Shown piece after piece: positions 26,690-35,998 of a DNA stretch of 64,000 nucleotides. The notes beneath the pieces are model-generated. The model searched no databases. It was not told where the DNA came from and worked only from the letters and a program-made list of their open reading frames with translations. Source of the stretch: Hyphomicrobiales bacterium. Lineage in GTDB: Bacteria; Pseudomonadota; Alphaproteobacteria; Rhizobiales; Rhizobiaceae. The stretch is taken from NCBI GenBank assembly GCA_900472625.1, contig UCIT01000039.1:51668-115667 (forward strand), given 5' to 3'. Every line of letters begins with the position of its first letter. Positions within the stretch are counted from its first letter, which is position 1. The position numbers and the translations under genes were made by a program.

Positions 26690-28639
26690 TCACATCGCCT
26701 CGGGTGAAATGGGCTCTACGCACGCTTCGCGTTGCTGAAACCTGTTCTTCCCCACGCACGACGTCATGTCCGGTCGGCGGAACCAGATCGCTCGGCCGCA
26801 TCGCAATGGTGCGTTACCGGCGGTAAAGACGATCTGCTCATCGGCGCGCATGCGCAGGACTTCATGCGGCTGGATCAGTTGCCTGGAAGCAAGCTGTTTC
26901 GATCGAGTTCGTGACGACCCGCGCGATTGGAAACTGCGGCTCACTTGATCGATCTCGACCGTGGTCGTGCCGCACCGGCGCGAGATATAGTCGGCGGTCT
27001 CCGGGTCGTTGATAGCCGCAAACGAGATCCAGCTGGCGCTCTCGAACCATTTGCTGGACGCGTCGTGCCCGCCATAGATTTCCCTGAGCTGGCCGATCGA
27101 CTGGTAGATCATCGCCAGCGAGATGCCATACTTGCGGCCGGCGTCACGCGCGGTCTCAAGAACGCGCATGTAGCCAAGTCGCGCAACCTCGTCGAGAAGG
27201 AAAAGTGCCCGGCCTTCCACCGTGCCCTTGGCGTTGTAGATCGCATTGAGGAACGATCCGATGATGACGCGCGCGAGACCCGCATGGTTCTCCAGCGTCT
27301 TGAGATCTATATTCAGGAACACGTCAGTCGTCCCCGACGCGATGTCCTCGGTCGAAAAGGACGAACCCGATACGAGAGCGGCGTAATTCGTGTAAGAAAG
27401 CCAATGCGTTTCCTTGATCGTGTTGGCATAGACACCGCTGAACGTCTCGGGCGTCATGTTGACGAAGGCGGCCACGTTTTCCTTGACGAAGTCAGACGCC
27501 GAATTGTCATAGATGTCTTGCAAACGCTGGCGAAGCTTTGGCTCCGGTTCGGATAGGTTTTCCCGCACCTGACGCAGTGTCTGCTGCGCCTTCGGTGTGT
27601 GGCCGGAAAGACAGACATCGGCAATCATCGCTGTGAGGAGCTGAACGCCAGAGGTCCGAAAGAAGTCGCCGCGCGTCCCGCTGGCACGCCCGTCTTCGCT
27701 GACGATCCAGGATGCGACGGAGGCGATATCCTCCTCCTTGGTTCCGCCGAACCTGCCAATCCAATCGAGCGCATTGAAGCCGGTTTCGGATTGGCGGGGA
27801 TCGAGAATTCGAATTCTGCGTCCAGCGTGTTGCCGGTGCTGCAACACCATCGGCGCAACTTCGTTGGAGGGGTCGAGGACGATCAATGTTCCTCCCCATT
27901 TCAGCGCGGTCGGGATGGTGACAGACGTCGTCTTGAAGCCACCTGAGCCTGCAAAGACGATGCCGTGAGAGGAGCCGAACGAACCGTCGAAACAGAGGAG
28001 CGGCGCCTTGCCGCCCCGGCCCCAGCTCTCCTTGTCGTCGGCTCGGAACGGGTAATCGGCAGTGCTGTCTCGATCGACGCGATACCGTTCACCAATCACG
28101 ATCCCGCCAGCTTCGGGAAACAGTTTTTCGGCGGCGCCGACCGTCATCCAATCGGCCTCTCCGTGGAGCGCTCGCTTACCCGTGATCCGCTTCGGCTGCG
28201 CGCGTGCAAACGCAGCATTGCCAATCAACGAAACGCGCAGCGCGAAGCATCCGGTGACAAGCACCGCGCAGGCGCCGATCATCGTGGCAGGATCGAGATA
28301 GCTGAGATTGGATTCTCCAACTGGAAACTTTCCGGCCAAGGCGGTGAGGCGCGACGTTTCGCGCACGACCGCGACTAGCATCGTTGCAAGGCCCCCCGCG
28401 ACAATCCCCGAGCCGGCAAAGCGGATACTTCGGGTTCCCGCCGCTCCAAAGAGCGCGACAAGGCCAATCGCCGCGGCGGCGAGATAGGGCGTCGCAATCC
28501 CGACCCGACCGAGCGTCAACCGACCGGCAGCGGTCGTGGCGAACATCACAAGCCATTGATCGATTCCGGTCAATACAACTGTGGTCGCGATCATCAGTGT
28601 CGCCGGTACGATGAAGTGGAAAGCCTTAGTCAATGTCAT
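26690..28639 (-). CDS. traG: Conjugal transfer coupling protein TraG
   Basis: VirD4/TraG-type ATPase of 649 residues, which links the relaxosome to the mating pore at the inner membrane. The N-terminus has about four membrane helices (residues 5-140). A P-loop-like GSGGFKTTS stands at about 231-239 and a Walker B-like LFLLDEVARLG at about 480. The sequence DPRQSETGFNALDWIG and PHEVLRMRADEQ are typical of the family. It is the last main gene of the traC-traD-traG operon and overlaps the end of traD by 14 bases. Confidence 0.96.
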   Translation of the reverse strand: MTLTKAFHFIVPATLMIATTVVLTGIDQWLVMFATTAAGRLTLGRVGIATPYLAAAAIGLVALFGAAGTRSIRFAGSGIVAGGLATMLVAVVRETSRLTALAGKFPVGESNLSYLDPATMIGACAVLVTGCFALRVSLIGNAAFARAQPKRITGKRALHGEADWMTVGAAEKLFPEAGGIVIGERYRVDRDSTADYPFRADDKESWGRGGKAPLLCFDGSFGSSHGIVFAGSGGFKTTSVTIPTALKWGGTLIVLDPSNEVAPMVLQHRQHAGRRIRILDPRQSETGFNALDWIGRFGGTKEEDIASVASWIVSEDGRASGTRGDFFRTSGVQLLTAMIADVCLSGHTPKAQQTLRQVRENLSEPEPKLRQRLQDIYDNSASDFVKENVAAFVNMTPETFSGVYANTIKETHWLSYTNYAALVSGSSFSTEDIASGTTDVFLNIDLKTLENHAGLARVIIGSFLNAIYNAKGTVEGRALFLLDEVARLGYMRVLETARDAGRKYGISLAMIYQSIGQLREIYGGHDASSKWFESASWISFAAINDPETADYISRRCGTTTVEIDQVSRSFQSRGSSRTRSKQLASRQLIQPHEVLRMRADEQIVFTAGNAPLRCGRAIWFRRPDMTSCVGKNRFQQREACVEPISPEAM

Positions 28640-28841
28640 AGCCGAAGGCCTCTGCTCCGATTGCCGTCAAACGTGCTCGCTCGCCTTCGTCGGATTTCAG
28701 GCGATGGCTCAGGTCGATCAGCGCACCAAGCAGCATCGCCCGCTTTTCGAAGCGAAGACCTGCTTTCACGATCAAACCTCCAAGTTCGATCTTTTCGCGT
28801 GTGTCCTTCTTGCGGGCATAAGATGTCGTGGTTCGCATCAT
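28626..28841 (-). CDS. traD: Conjugal transfer protein TraD
   Basis: A 71-residue TraD of Ti-plasmid type, MMRTTTSYARKKDTREKIEL through GLIVKAGLRFEKRAMLLGAL. The start at 28841 places it four bases after the traC stop, and its end overlaps traG. TraD is a small accessory relaxosome protein encoded between traC and traG on these plasmids. Confidence 0.9.
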   Translation of the reverse strand: MMRTTTSYARKKDTREKIELGGLIVKAGLRFEKRAMLLGALIDLSHRLKSDEGERARLTAIGAEAFGYDID

Positions 28842-28845
28842 CCGC

Positions 28846-29142
28846 TCAAGCCTCGCCAGCGCGGCCCGGTACCGGGACAGCCTTGATTGTCGAGGTGTCA
28901 ACGCTACCCAAGCTGTTGGCCCTCCCCGCGCTCCCTTCTTGCGATCCAACCTCAAGGCTCCGAAACCGCCTCGCTAGTTCATCGAACGCGCTCTGCAGTT
29001 CGCTTTCGTCGATTACGATTTCACCAAGTCCGGCTTTGAGCGCAATGCGTCCAATGCGTTCTGCCTCGCGTGTCTCTGCGGCCTTGAGTTGCTCCTGTAG
29101 CCTGGCGATTTCGTCACGGATCTTCGAGGGCGGTTTCTTCAT
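28846..29142 (-). CDS. traC: Conjugal transfer protein TraC
   Basis: A 98-residue TraC protein that assists the relaxase at oriT. It begins MKKPPSKIRDEIARLQEQLK, a coiled coil, followed by GRIALKAGLGEIVIDE, the family signature. The ATG at 29142 has AGGAGA eight bases before it; an upstream start at 29184 is not supported. It is the first gene of the leftward traCDG operon, next to oriT. Confidence 0.9.
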   Translation of the reverse strand: MKKPPSKIRDEIARLQEQLKAAETREAERIGRIALKAGLGEIVIDESELQSAFDELARRFRSLEVGSQEGSAGRANSLGSVDTSTIKAVPVPGRAGEA

Positions 29143-29285
29143 TGCGATCTTCTCCTGCGGCTGAAAACCCGTCTTCCACGCCAAAGGTTGCAGACCGGAG
29201 TGCTGAAGGCACTACTGTGAACTCTACAATCGCCAGTGGCGATGCTTTGGTGAATGATCCCGGCCGTTCCGAAGGAGCGGATCCG

Positions 29286-29320
29286 AAGGGCGCAATTATA
29301 CGTCGCTGACGCGACGCCTT
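29286..29320. other. oriT: Origin of transfer (oriT), MOBQ / Ti-plasmid type
   Basis: The traC-traA intergenic region holds AAGGGCGCAATTATACG, whose lower strand (ATTGCGCCCTT) resembles the nic core of the MOBQ family. Next to it is the inverted repeat CGTCGC-TGAC-GCGACG at 29301-29316. Position between divergent traC and traA is the same as on Agrobacterium Ti plasmids. I saw no TraR-type tra box palindrome in 29143-29409. Confidence 0.8.
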
Positions 29321-29409
29321 GCTCAGGGGCCCTGCTAATGAACCGGATTGAGCCTTCCGCTGCCGACGAACAGTCTGATTTCGTTCGATCTTAGGAGCTC
29401 GTTCTCGTC

Positions 29410-32400
29410 GTGACGGTCCCGCATTTCTCAGTCAGCATCGTTGCCCGCGGCTCCGGCCGCAGCGCCGTGCTGTCGGCGGCCTATCGGCATTGCGCCAAGA
29501 TGGAGTTCGAGCGCGAAGGCCGCACGATCGACTACTCCAGTAAGCAGGGGCTGCTGCATGAGGAGTTCGCCATTCCCGAAAACGCACCCGAATGGCTTCA
29601 GAAGATGATCGCCGATCCCTCGGTTTCGGCCGCCTCTGCAGCCTTCTGGAACAAGGTCGAGGCGTTCGAGAAGCGGAGTGATGCGCAGCTTGCCAAGGAT
29701 GTGACCATCGCCCTGCCGATCGAGCTTTCCGCCGATCAGAACATCGCTCTCGTCCGCGATTTTGTTGAGCGGCACATCACCGCCAAGGGCATGGTCGCCG
29801 ACTGGGTGTTTCACGATGCTCGCGGCAATCCGCACATCCATCTGATGACCACGTTGCGGCCACTGACCGAAGACGGGTTCGGCGCCAAGAAGGTCGCAGT
29901 CTTGGGACCCGATGGTATTCCTGTCCGTAACGATGCCGGCAGAATAGTCTACGAGCTTTGGGCCGGCGGAGCCGAGGATTTCAACACTTTCCGCGACGGA
30001 TGGTTTGCGACCCAGAACCGGCATCTGGCGCTGGCTGGACTCGATATCCGTGTCGATGGCCGCTCCTTCGAGGAGCAAGGGATCGCGCTGACACCGACCA
30101 TCCATCTCGGCGTCGGGACAAAGGCGATCGAACGGAAGGGTGCCAACGGAACTGACCCCGCGCAGGAGAAGGTCGCGCTCGAGCGGCTGGAGCTGCAGGA
30201 AGAACGCCGCGCAGAAAACGCCCGGCGTATCCAGCGCAATCCGGAGATCGTCCTGGACCTCATCAGCCGGGAAAAGAGCGTCTTCGAAGAGCGCGATGTC
30301 GCCAAGGTCCTCTACCGCTACATCGACGATGCGGCGCTCTTCCAGAACCTGATGGCGCGGATCCTGCAGAGCCCGCAAACGCTCCGGCTCGACCGTGAAC
30401 GGATGGATCTCTCCACCGGCGTCAGGGCAGCGGCAAAATACACGACCCGGGAGCTGATCCGCGTTGAATATCAGATGGCCAATCAGGCGATCTGGCTGTC
30501 GCAGCGATCCTCTCATGCCGTCAATCGGGCGGTATTGAGCGGCGTGCTCTCTCGCAATGATCGCCTCTCGGACGAACAGAAAACTGCAATCGAACATGTT
30601 GCCGGTCCGGGGCGGATTGCCGCCGTGATCGGCCGCGCCGGCGCAGGTAAGACGACGATGATGAAGTCGGCATGCGAAGCCTGGGAGGCGGCCGGTTATC
30701 GGGTGGTCGGCGGCGCGTTGGCGGGCAAGGCGGCGGAAGGGCTGGAGAGGGAAGCGGGTATTGTCTCCCGCACGTTATCCGCCTGGGAGCTCCGATGGGA
30801 TCAGCAGCGCGACAGGCTTGATGACAAGACCGTCTTCGTTCTCGACGAGGCGGGCATGGTATCGTCCCGTCAGATGGCACGCTTCGTCGAAGCTGCCATT
30901 GCGTCCGGCGCGAAGCTCGTCCTGGTCGGCGACCCAGAGCAGCTGCAGCCGATTGAAGCCGGCGCTGCCTTCCGTGCCATTGCCGAGCGGATCGGTTATG
31001 CGGAGCTGTGGACGATCTATCGCCAGCGCGAACAGTGGATGCGCGATGCCTCGCTCGATCTGGCGCGTGGAAAGGTATCGGCTGCGCTCGACGCCTACGC
31101 GGATCGCAATATGGTGCGGACTGGTTGGACTAGGGACGAGGCGATCACGACACTGATCGCCGACTGGGACCGCGAATACGATCCGGTCAAGGCGACCCTG
31201 ATCCTCGCCCACCGCCGTGTCGATGTGCGGCTCTTGAACGAGATGGCTCGCGGCAAGCTTGTCGAGCGAGGGGTGATCGAGACCGGCCATGCGTTCAGGA
31301 CGGAAGGAGGGTGGAGGCATTTTGCGGCGGGCGATCAGATCGTCTTCCTGAAGAATGAGGGATCGCTCGGCGTCAAGAATGGCATGCTTGCGCGTGTCGT
31401 GGGGGCGCAGCCAGGACGGATCGTCGCCGAGATAGGCAATGGCGAAGATCGACGTCAGGTCGTGGTCGAACAGGGCTTCTACACCGACGTCGACCACGGC
31501 TATGCCACCACGGTGCACAAGAGCCAGGGCGCCACCGTCGATCGCGTCAAGGTGCTGGCGTCTAGCACGCTGGACCGGCACCTGTCCTATGTCGCCATGA
31601 CGCGCCACCGCGAGACGGCTGAACTCTATGTCGGGCTAGAAGAGTTCGCGCAACGGCGTGGCGGTGTGCTGACAGCCCATGGAGAAGCACCTTACGAGCA
31701 TAAGCCCGGCAACCGCAAAAGTTACTATGTGACACTCGGCTTTGCCGATGGCCAGGAGCGTACCGTCTGGGGTGTCGATCTCGCGCGGGCGATGAATGAA
31801 TCGAAAGCCGAGATCGGTGATCGCATCGGCCTCAAGCACCTAGGATCGCAGCGCGTCACGCTTCCCGACGGCAAGTTGGTTGACCGCAATTCGTGGAAGG
31901 TCGTGCCGATCGAGGAGCTGGCGATGGGCCGCCTTCATGAGCGGCTCTCGCGTGCCGGATCGAAGGAAACGACACTCGATTATCAGGGCGCCTCGCACTA
32001 TCGCGCGGCGCTTCGATTTGCCGAGACACGCGGCCTCCATCTCATGAACGTCGCACGCACCCTCGCACACGACCGGCTTCAATGGACCCTCCGTCAATCA
32101 TCGAAACTCGCCGCGCTCGGCACGCGCCTTGTCCGTCTCGCGGTAAAGCTCGGCCTTGTCGGAGCGAAGTCGACCGTATCGACAACATCTGCAATCAAGG
32201 AGGTAAAACCCATGGTCTCAGGCACGACGACCTTCACCAGATCGATTGTTCAGGCGGTCGAAGACCGGCTCTCGGCCGACCGCGCCCTGAAGGACAGGTG
32301 GCAAGAGATTTCCGCTCGCTTACATCATATCTATGCGGAGCCGCACGCCGCCTTCAAGGCCGTCAATTTTGACGCGATGCTGGCGAATGAGACGGTTGCG

Positions 32401-33003
32401 GCCGCGACGTTTGTGCGGATTGCCGAGCAGCCGGAAAGCTTCGGCGCGCTCAAGGGGAAGACCGGTCTGTTTGCAGGCAGCGCCGAGAAGCAGGCGCGCG
32501 ATACAGCGCTTGTCAACGCATCAGCCCTTGCCCGCGATCTACAGAGCTTCATCACGAAACGTGCGGAGGCGGCCAGCCGCTATGAGGGCGATGAACGCGC
32601 GGTCCGCACCAAACTCTCGCTTGACATCCCCACCCTCTCCGCATCGGCAAGACAGGTGCTCGAGCGCGTGCGCGATGCGATCGATCAAAACGATATTCCC
32701 GCCGGTCTCGCGTTCGTCTTGGCGGACAGACAAGTGAAGGCTGAGCTTGAAGGTTTTGCCAAGGCCGTGTCGGAACGCTTCGGAGAAAGAACTTTCCTGC
32801 CGCTTGCGGCAAAGACTGCGGACGGGAAGGCATTCGAAGTAGCCTCCGCGGGCATGCAGCCGGCGCAGAGACAAGAGCTGCGGTCGGCTTGGGACACGAT
32901 CCGGACCGTTCAGCAACTGGCTGCGCATGAACGGACAGCGGTGGCGCTCAAGCAGGCCGAGAGCATGCGGCAAACCCAGACGAAAGGTTTGTCTCTGAAA
33001 TGA
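29410..33003 (+). CDS. traA: Conjugative relaxase/helicase TraA
   Basis: Ti-type TraA of 1197 residues, which nicks oriT, stays bound to the 5' end and unwinds the transfer strand. The N-terminal MobA/MobL relaxase domain (about 1-240) has a histidine motif, NPHIHLMTTLRPL, near residue 142. The SF1 helicase part has Walker A GRAGAGKTTMMKS at about 408, Walker B VFVLDEAGMV, motif III LVGDPEQLQPI, and DHGYATTVHKSQGATVDRV with MTRHRETAELYV near 720. The C-terminal 450 residues are helical. The start is a GTG at 29410. It is the first gene of traA-traF-traB-traH, and its TGA overlaps the traF start. Confidence 0.96.
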   Translation: MTVPHFSVSIVARGSGRSAVLSAAYRHCAKMEFEREGRTIDYSSKQGLLHEEFAIPENAPEWLQKMIADPSVSAASAAFWNKVEAFEKRSDAQLAKDVTIALPIELSADQNIALVRDFVERHITAKGMVADWVFHDARGNPHIHLMTTLRPLTEDGFGAKKVAVLGPDGIPVRNDAGRIVYELWAGGAEDFNTFRDGWFATQNRHLALAGLDIRVDGRSFEEQGIALTPTIHLGVGTKAIERKGANGTDPAQEKVALERLELQEERRAENARRIQRNPEIVLDLISREKSVFEERDVAKVLYRYIDDAALFQNLMARILQSPQTLRLDRERMDLSTGVRAAAKYTTRELIRVEYQMANQAIWLSQRSSHAVNRAVLSGVLSRNDRLSDEQKTAIEHVAGPGRIAAVIGRAGAGKTTMMKSACEAWEAAGYRVVGGALAGKAAEGLEREAGIVSRTLSAWELRWDQQRDRLDDKTVFVLDEAGMVSSRQMARFVEAAIASGAKLVLVGDPEQLQPIEAGAAFRAIAERIGYAELWTIYRQREQWMRDASLDLARGKVSAALDAYADRNMVRTGWTRDEAITTLIADWDREYDPVKATLILAHRRVDVRLLNEMARGKLVERGVIETGHAFRTEGGWRHFAAGDQIVFLKNEGSLGVKNGMLARVVGAQPGRIVAEIGNGEDRRQVVVEQGFYTDVDHGYATTVHKSQGATVDRVKVLASSTLDRHLSYVAMTRHRETAELYVGLEEFAQRRGGVLTAHGEAPYEHKPGNRKSYYVTLGFADGQERTVWGVDLARAMNESKAEIGDRIGLKHLGSQRVTLPDGKLVDRNSWKVVPIEELAMGRLHERLSRAGSKETTLDYQGASHYRAALRFAETRGLHLMNVARTLAHDRLQWTLRQSSKLAALGTRLVRLAVKLGLVGAKSTVSTTSAIKEVKPMVSGTTTFTRSIVQAVEDRLSADRALKDRWQEISARLHHIYAEPHAAFKAVNFDAMLANETVAAATFVRIAEQPESFGALKGKTGLFAGSAEKQARDTALVNASALARDLQSFITKRAEAASRYEGDERAVRTKLSLDIPTLSASARQVLERVRDAIDQNDIPAGLAFVLADRQVKAELEGFAKAVSERFGERTFLPLAAKTADGKAFEVASAGMQPAQRQELRSAWDTIRTVQQLAAHERTAVALKQAESMRQTQTKGLSLK

Positions 33004-33566
33004 TGTCTCATACCCCCACCACCCCGGCCGTTGCCCGCCAACGGCGTCTGGCGCTCGCTCTCCTCGCAGTGTCATGCGGTGTTGCCCTTGTGGTGATCCT
33101 CGGAGGGTCCATTGGCGGCCTGCGGATCAACACCACCCCTAGCGAGCCGCCCGGCCTCTGGCGTGTCGCACCCCTCGATCGCCAAGTTCAAGTCGGCGAC
33201 ATGGTGTTCGCCTGTCCACCAGAGGTCGGCGCTATCTCAGAAGGATTTGAACGAGGCTACCTTCGATCGGGCTTGTGCCCCGGCGGGTTTGGTCCCCTCA
33301 TCAAGACGGTTGCGGCCGTCGCTGGGCAGCGCATCGATGTTGCCAGCGCCATCACGATCGATGGGCGGCCGATTGCAAACTCCAACCTCGTGGCTCAGGA
33401 CGGCCTGGGGCGGACATTGCGCCCGTATGCAGGTGGGACGGTTCCGGCCGGCTTCGTGTTCCTCTACTCGCCATTTCCCGGATCCTGGGACTCGCGATAC
33501 TTCGGGCCAGTCCCTGCCACTGGTGTCCTCGGCCTTGCAAAGCAGGTGCTCACCTATGCGCCCTGA
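33000..33566 (+). CDS. traF: Conjugal transfer protease TraF
   Basis: Signal-peptidase-like (S26) protein of 188 residues, anchored by one N-terminal helix (ALALLAVSCGVALVVILGG). The family motif with the nucleophilic serine is TTPSEPPGLWRV near residue 43. TraF proteins process and cyclise the pilin in related systems. It overlaps traA by four bases and traB by eleven, so the three are translationally coupled. Confidence 0.93.
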   Translation: MMSHTPTTPAVARQRRLALALLAVSCGVALVVILGGSIGGLRINTTPSEPPGLWRVAPLDRQVQVGDMVFACPPEVGAISEGFERGYLRSGLCPGGFGPLIKTVAAVAGQRIDVASAITIDGRPIANSNLVAQDGLGRTLRPYAGGTVPAGFVFLYSPFPGSWDSRYFGPVPATGVLGLAKQVLTYAP

Positions 33567-34722
33567 TTGGTTCCCGCCGCTTGCCGTCACTTCGGCCTGT
33601 GCCACGATCGGTTATGTCGCTTGGAGCGGACATGTCCTGGCCCTCCCCGCGTCGATCGCGTTTCCGGCGCTTTGGTCCGTGGCACGCAGCCGTCGGACCG
33701 CTGCCGCCTGTTCGGCCGCCTATTTTCTGGCGGCGTCGCGCGGTCTACCACAAGGCGTGGCTGCATTTTATGAATCGGATATCTGGCCGGGGCTGATCTT
33801 GTGGCTTGTCGCCTCGAGCTGCTTCGTTTTCGTTCACGCCGCACTTTGGTCGCGCCAATCCGGGGGATGGAAATCCCTCCGATATCTGGCGGCTATGATC
33901 CTCATGGCCATTCCACCTTTCGGGATTGTGGGATGGGCGCATCCGTTCACCGCGGCAGGTGTTCTCTTTCCGGGATGGGGTTGGATTGGGCTCGCGGCAT
34001 TGGCAGCCGGTCTTGCGATCATGACAACACGCTATCGACCGGCTGCAGCCATAACTGTGGTCGGTTTCTGGCTGTGGTCCGCCGCATTCTGGACCGCGCC
34101 GAACATGGGACAGGGCTGGCAGGGCGTTGACCTGCAGCTCGGAAACAGTCTTGGCCGCGACAACAGTCTTGCCCGGCATCGTGATCTTGTTGCAACGCTT
34201 CGCCGACAGCGGCGGCCCGACACCAGCACCATGCTCCTGCCGGAAAGCGCTCTCGGGATCTGGACGCCATCGGTCACCCGCCTATGGCGTCAGCAGTTAA
34301 GTGGCACTGACCTGAACGTCATCGCCGGGGCGGCAGTCGTCGAACCGGAAGGCTATGACAATGTATTGGTTCGCGTCTCGGCTAACGAAACTGAGATCCT
34401 CTATCGCGAGCGCATGCCAGTGCCTGGCTCGATGTGGCAGCCCTGGTTGCCCCTGACTGGAAGGAGCGGCGGAGCCCGAGCGGGCTTCCTTGCAAATCCG
34501 ATCGTATCCGTTGGCGACCAGAGGGTGGCCCCACTCATCTGCTACGAGCAGCTGATCATCTGGCCGATTCTGCAGTCGATGCTTCACGATCCGGATCTCG
34601 TCGTCGCCGTCGGAAATGGCTGGTGGACGAAAGGAACGTCCATCATCGCCATACAGCGCGCCAGCACGCAAGCCTGGGCTCGGCTCTTCGACAAGCCGCT
34701 CACTATGTCCTTCAACACCTGA
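33556..34722 (+). CDS. traB: Conjugal transfer protein TraB
   Basis: A 388-residue TraB with an N-terminal membrane part of five to six helices (VLALPASIAFPALWSVARS and following) and a C-terminal nitrilase-like domain. Glutamate (LLPESALGIW) and cysteine (PLICYEQLII) of the Glu-Lys-Cys triad are visible, as in apolipoprotein N-acyltransferase. The ATG at 33556, inside the end of traF, fits the family length; the frame is open further upstream but that would overlap most of traF. Its exact role in conjugation is not known. Confidence 0.9.
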   Translation: MRPDWFPPLAVTSACATIGYVAWSGHVLALPASIAFPALWSVARSRRTAAACSAAYFLAASRGLPQGVAAFYESDIWPGLILWLVASSCFVFVHAALWSRQSGGWKSLRYLAAMILMAIPPFGIVGWAHPFTAAGVLFPGWGWIGLAALAAGLAIMTTRYRPAAAITVVGFWLWSAAFWTAPNMGQGWQGVDLQLGNSLGRDNSLARHRDLVATLRRQRRPDTSTMLLPESALGIWTPSVTRLWRQQLSGTDLNVIAGAAVVEPEGYDNVLVRVSANETEILYRERMPVPGSMWQPWLPLTGRSGGARAGFLANPIVSVGDQRVAPLICYEQLIIWPILQSMLHDPDLVVAVGNGWWTKGTSIIAIQRASTQAWARLFDKPLTMSFNT

Positions 34723-34739
34723 TCTTTGGAGCTCTCGTC

Positions 34740-35351
34740 ATGGATCCAGCCTTTATCAAAGAGTGCGCCGATGCGGCGCTCAAGCCCGCCATTGTCGAGC
34801 AGTTCGTGTCTGCAGTGGGCTCCAGCAACCCATTTGCTGTCACCGTCAAATCGGGCGGACATATCATCCTCGTTCCCCAGCCGAAAACGCCTGATGAAGC
34901 CATGAGCATCGTTCGGCAATATGTCGGCCAGGCGGTGGTCCGAGTGGGGGTGACGCAGTTTCCGGCCGGTGTCGGCGTGAAGGATATGTCCGAGATCACG
35001 TCCGATTTGGTCGAGCCCTGCGCGAACCTACGCAAGGGATCGAAGATGTTCGCCAAAATCATCCGGATCGTGAGAAAATGGTATGGCAATCCCACAAGTG
35101 CTGAGGTCTTTCCGCAAATCTTCGACGATGCGGTTTACGCCTGGAAGACAGGCCAGTTTGAGGGGCAAGCCGTGTTTCAAGCTCAGGATCCGGTTGCTAC
35201 CATCGCTGGAACGACCGAAAAAGCGGAGGCGGCGCAGGAGGGGCTTGCTGATGCGGCGCCGGTTGAAAGCGAGGCCGAGCCCTCAGATGCGAACGACATC
35301 GGAACGGCGGGCATCAGGATCGATCTTTCGAGGATTGGCGGTCAGAAATAG
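34740..35351 (+). CDS. traH: Conjugal transfer protein TraH
   Basis: A 203-residue TraH of Ti-plasmid type: MDPAFIKECADAALKPAIVE, then PFAVTVKSGGHIILVPQPKT and VTQFPAGVGVKDMSEIT. The last 50 residues are low-complexity and acidic. The ATG at 34740 lies 17 bases after traB. It is the last gene of the rightward tra operon; no traR, traM or trb gene follows. Confidence 0.88.
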   Translation: MDPAFIKECADAALKPAIVEQFVSAVGSSNPFAVTVKSGGHIILVPQPKTPDEAMSIVRQYVGQAVVRVGVTQFPAGVGVKDMSEITSDLVEPCANLRKGSKMFAKIIRIVRKWYGNPTSAEVFPQIFDDAVYAWKTGQFEGQAVFQAQDPVATIAGTTEKAEAAQEGLADAAPVESEAEPSDANDIGTAGIRIDLSRIGGQK

Positions 35352-35381
35352 CTTATCAACCAACGCTGGCCCCGCGACCGA

Positions 35382-35998
35382 TCATGGATCGACAATCGCA
35401 ACGTTCAGGTCATCCAACACGTTTGCGAGACCCGGCGCCCGTATCAGCCTTGTCGCGCCGATAACCTCCAGCGTGCCGATGGCGCGATCGGACACCGCGA
35501 CATTCGTTTGGCCGTTTAGCCTCAAGGGATAAATGATGCCATCGACCTGATATCGATGTTCATGGAATGCGACAGCCCACTCTCAAGCTAGGGATTGCTT
35601 GGACGATTTTGCAACATCCGTCGGCACGCCCATCTTGATCGCTCCGTCGTTACGCAGATCGACCATCGTCAGTGGGTCGCTCACCTCGATCTGCACAAAT
35701 TGCCGGTCACTCAGCTCCGACTCGGCAATGGTGAGATCGCCAATCAAGCCATCGCGTTGATCTCGCAGGTCGGCTTCGAGAAAGCATACTTTTATGGTGT
35801 CGCCCATGTAGAGCACGCCGAAGCGATTGGCGGGCTTCCGGCGCCGCGGATCGCTAAATTGGCTCGGTGTCTTTCCAAAAATCCGAGCGGGTCAGGATAT
35901 CTAGCGAAATAGATGCGGCCGAACTTTGACCCCGCGGCAACGACATGCAGATGCAGGCTGGCTGTTTCAAAGCCGGCGGGCGGTAGTGCATTTCCTAT
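35382..35998 (-). pseudogene. RES-domain toxin gene, frameshifted and with an in-frame TGA
   Basis: Pieces of one RES domain lie in order on the minus strand: LPPAGFETASLHLHVVAAGS, KFGRIYFARYPDPLGF; after a two-base frameshift near 35880, GKTPSQFSDPRRRKPANRFG and VLYMGDTIKVCFLEADLRD; then VDLRNDGAIKMGVPTDVAKS; then an in-frame TGA at 35586-35588 and EWAVAFHEHRYQVDGIIYPL to the stop. RES toxins degrade NAD+. A start codon is not evident in the right frame. The partner antitoxin gene immediately upstream is intact. Confidence 0.8.

Noticed and set aside
29428..30597. Minus-strand open frame of 389 codons opposite traA
   Set aside because: Shadow of traA; composition is antisense-like and lacks motifs.
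33112..33555. Long in-frame extension upstream of traB
   Set aside because: It overlaps nearly all of traF; the family length and the ATG inside the traF end support the start at 33556.
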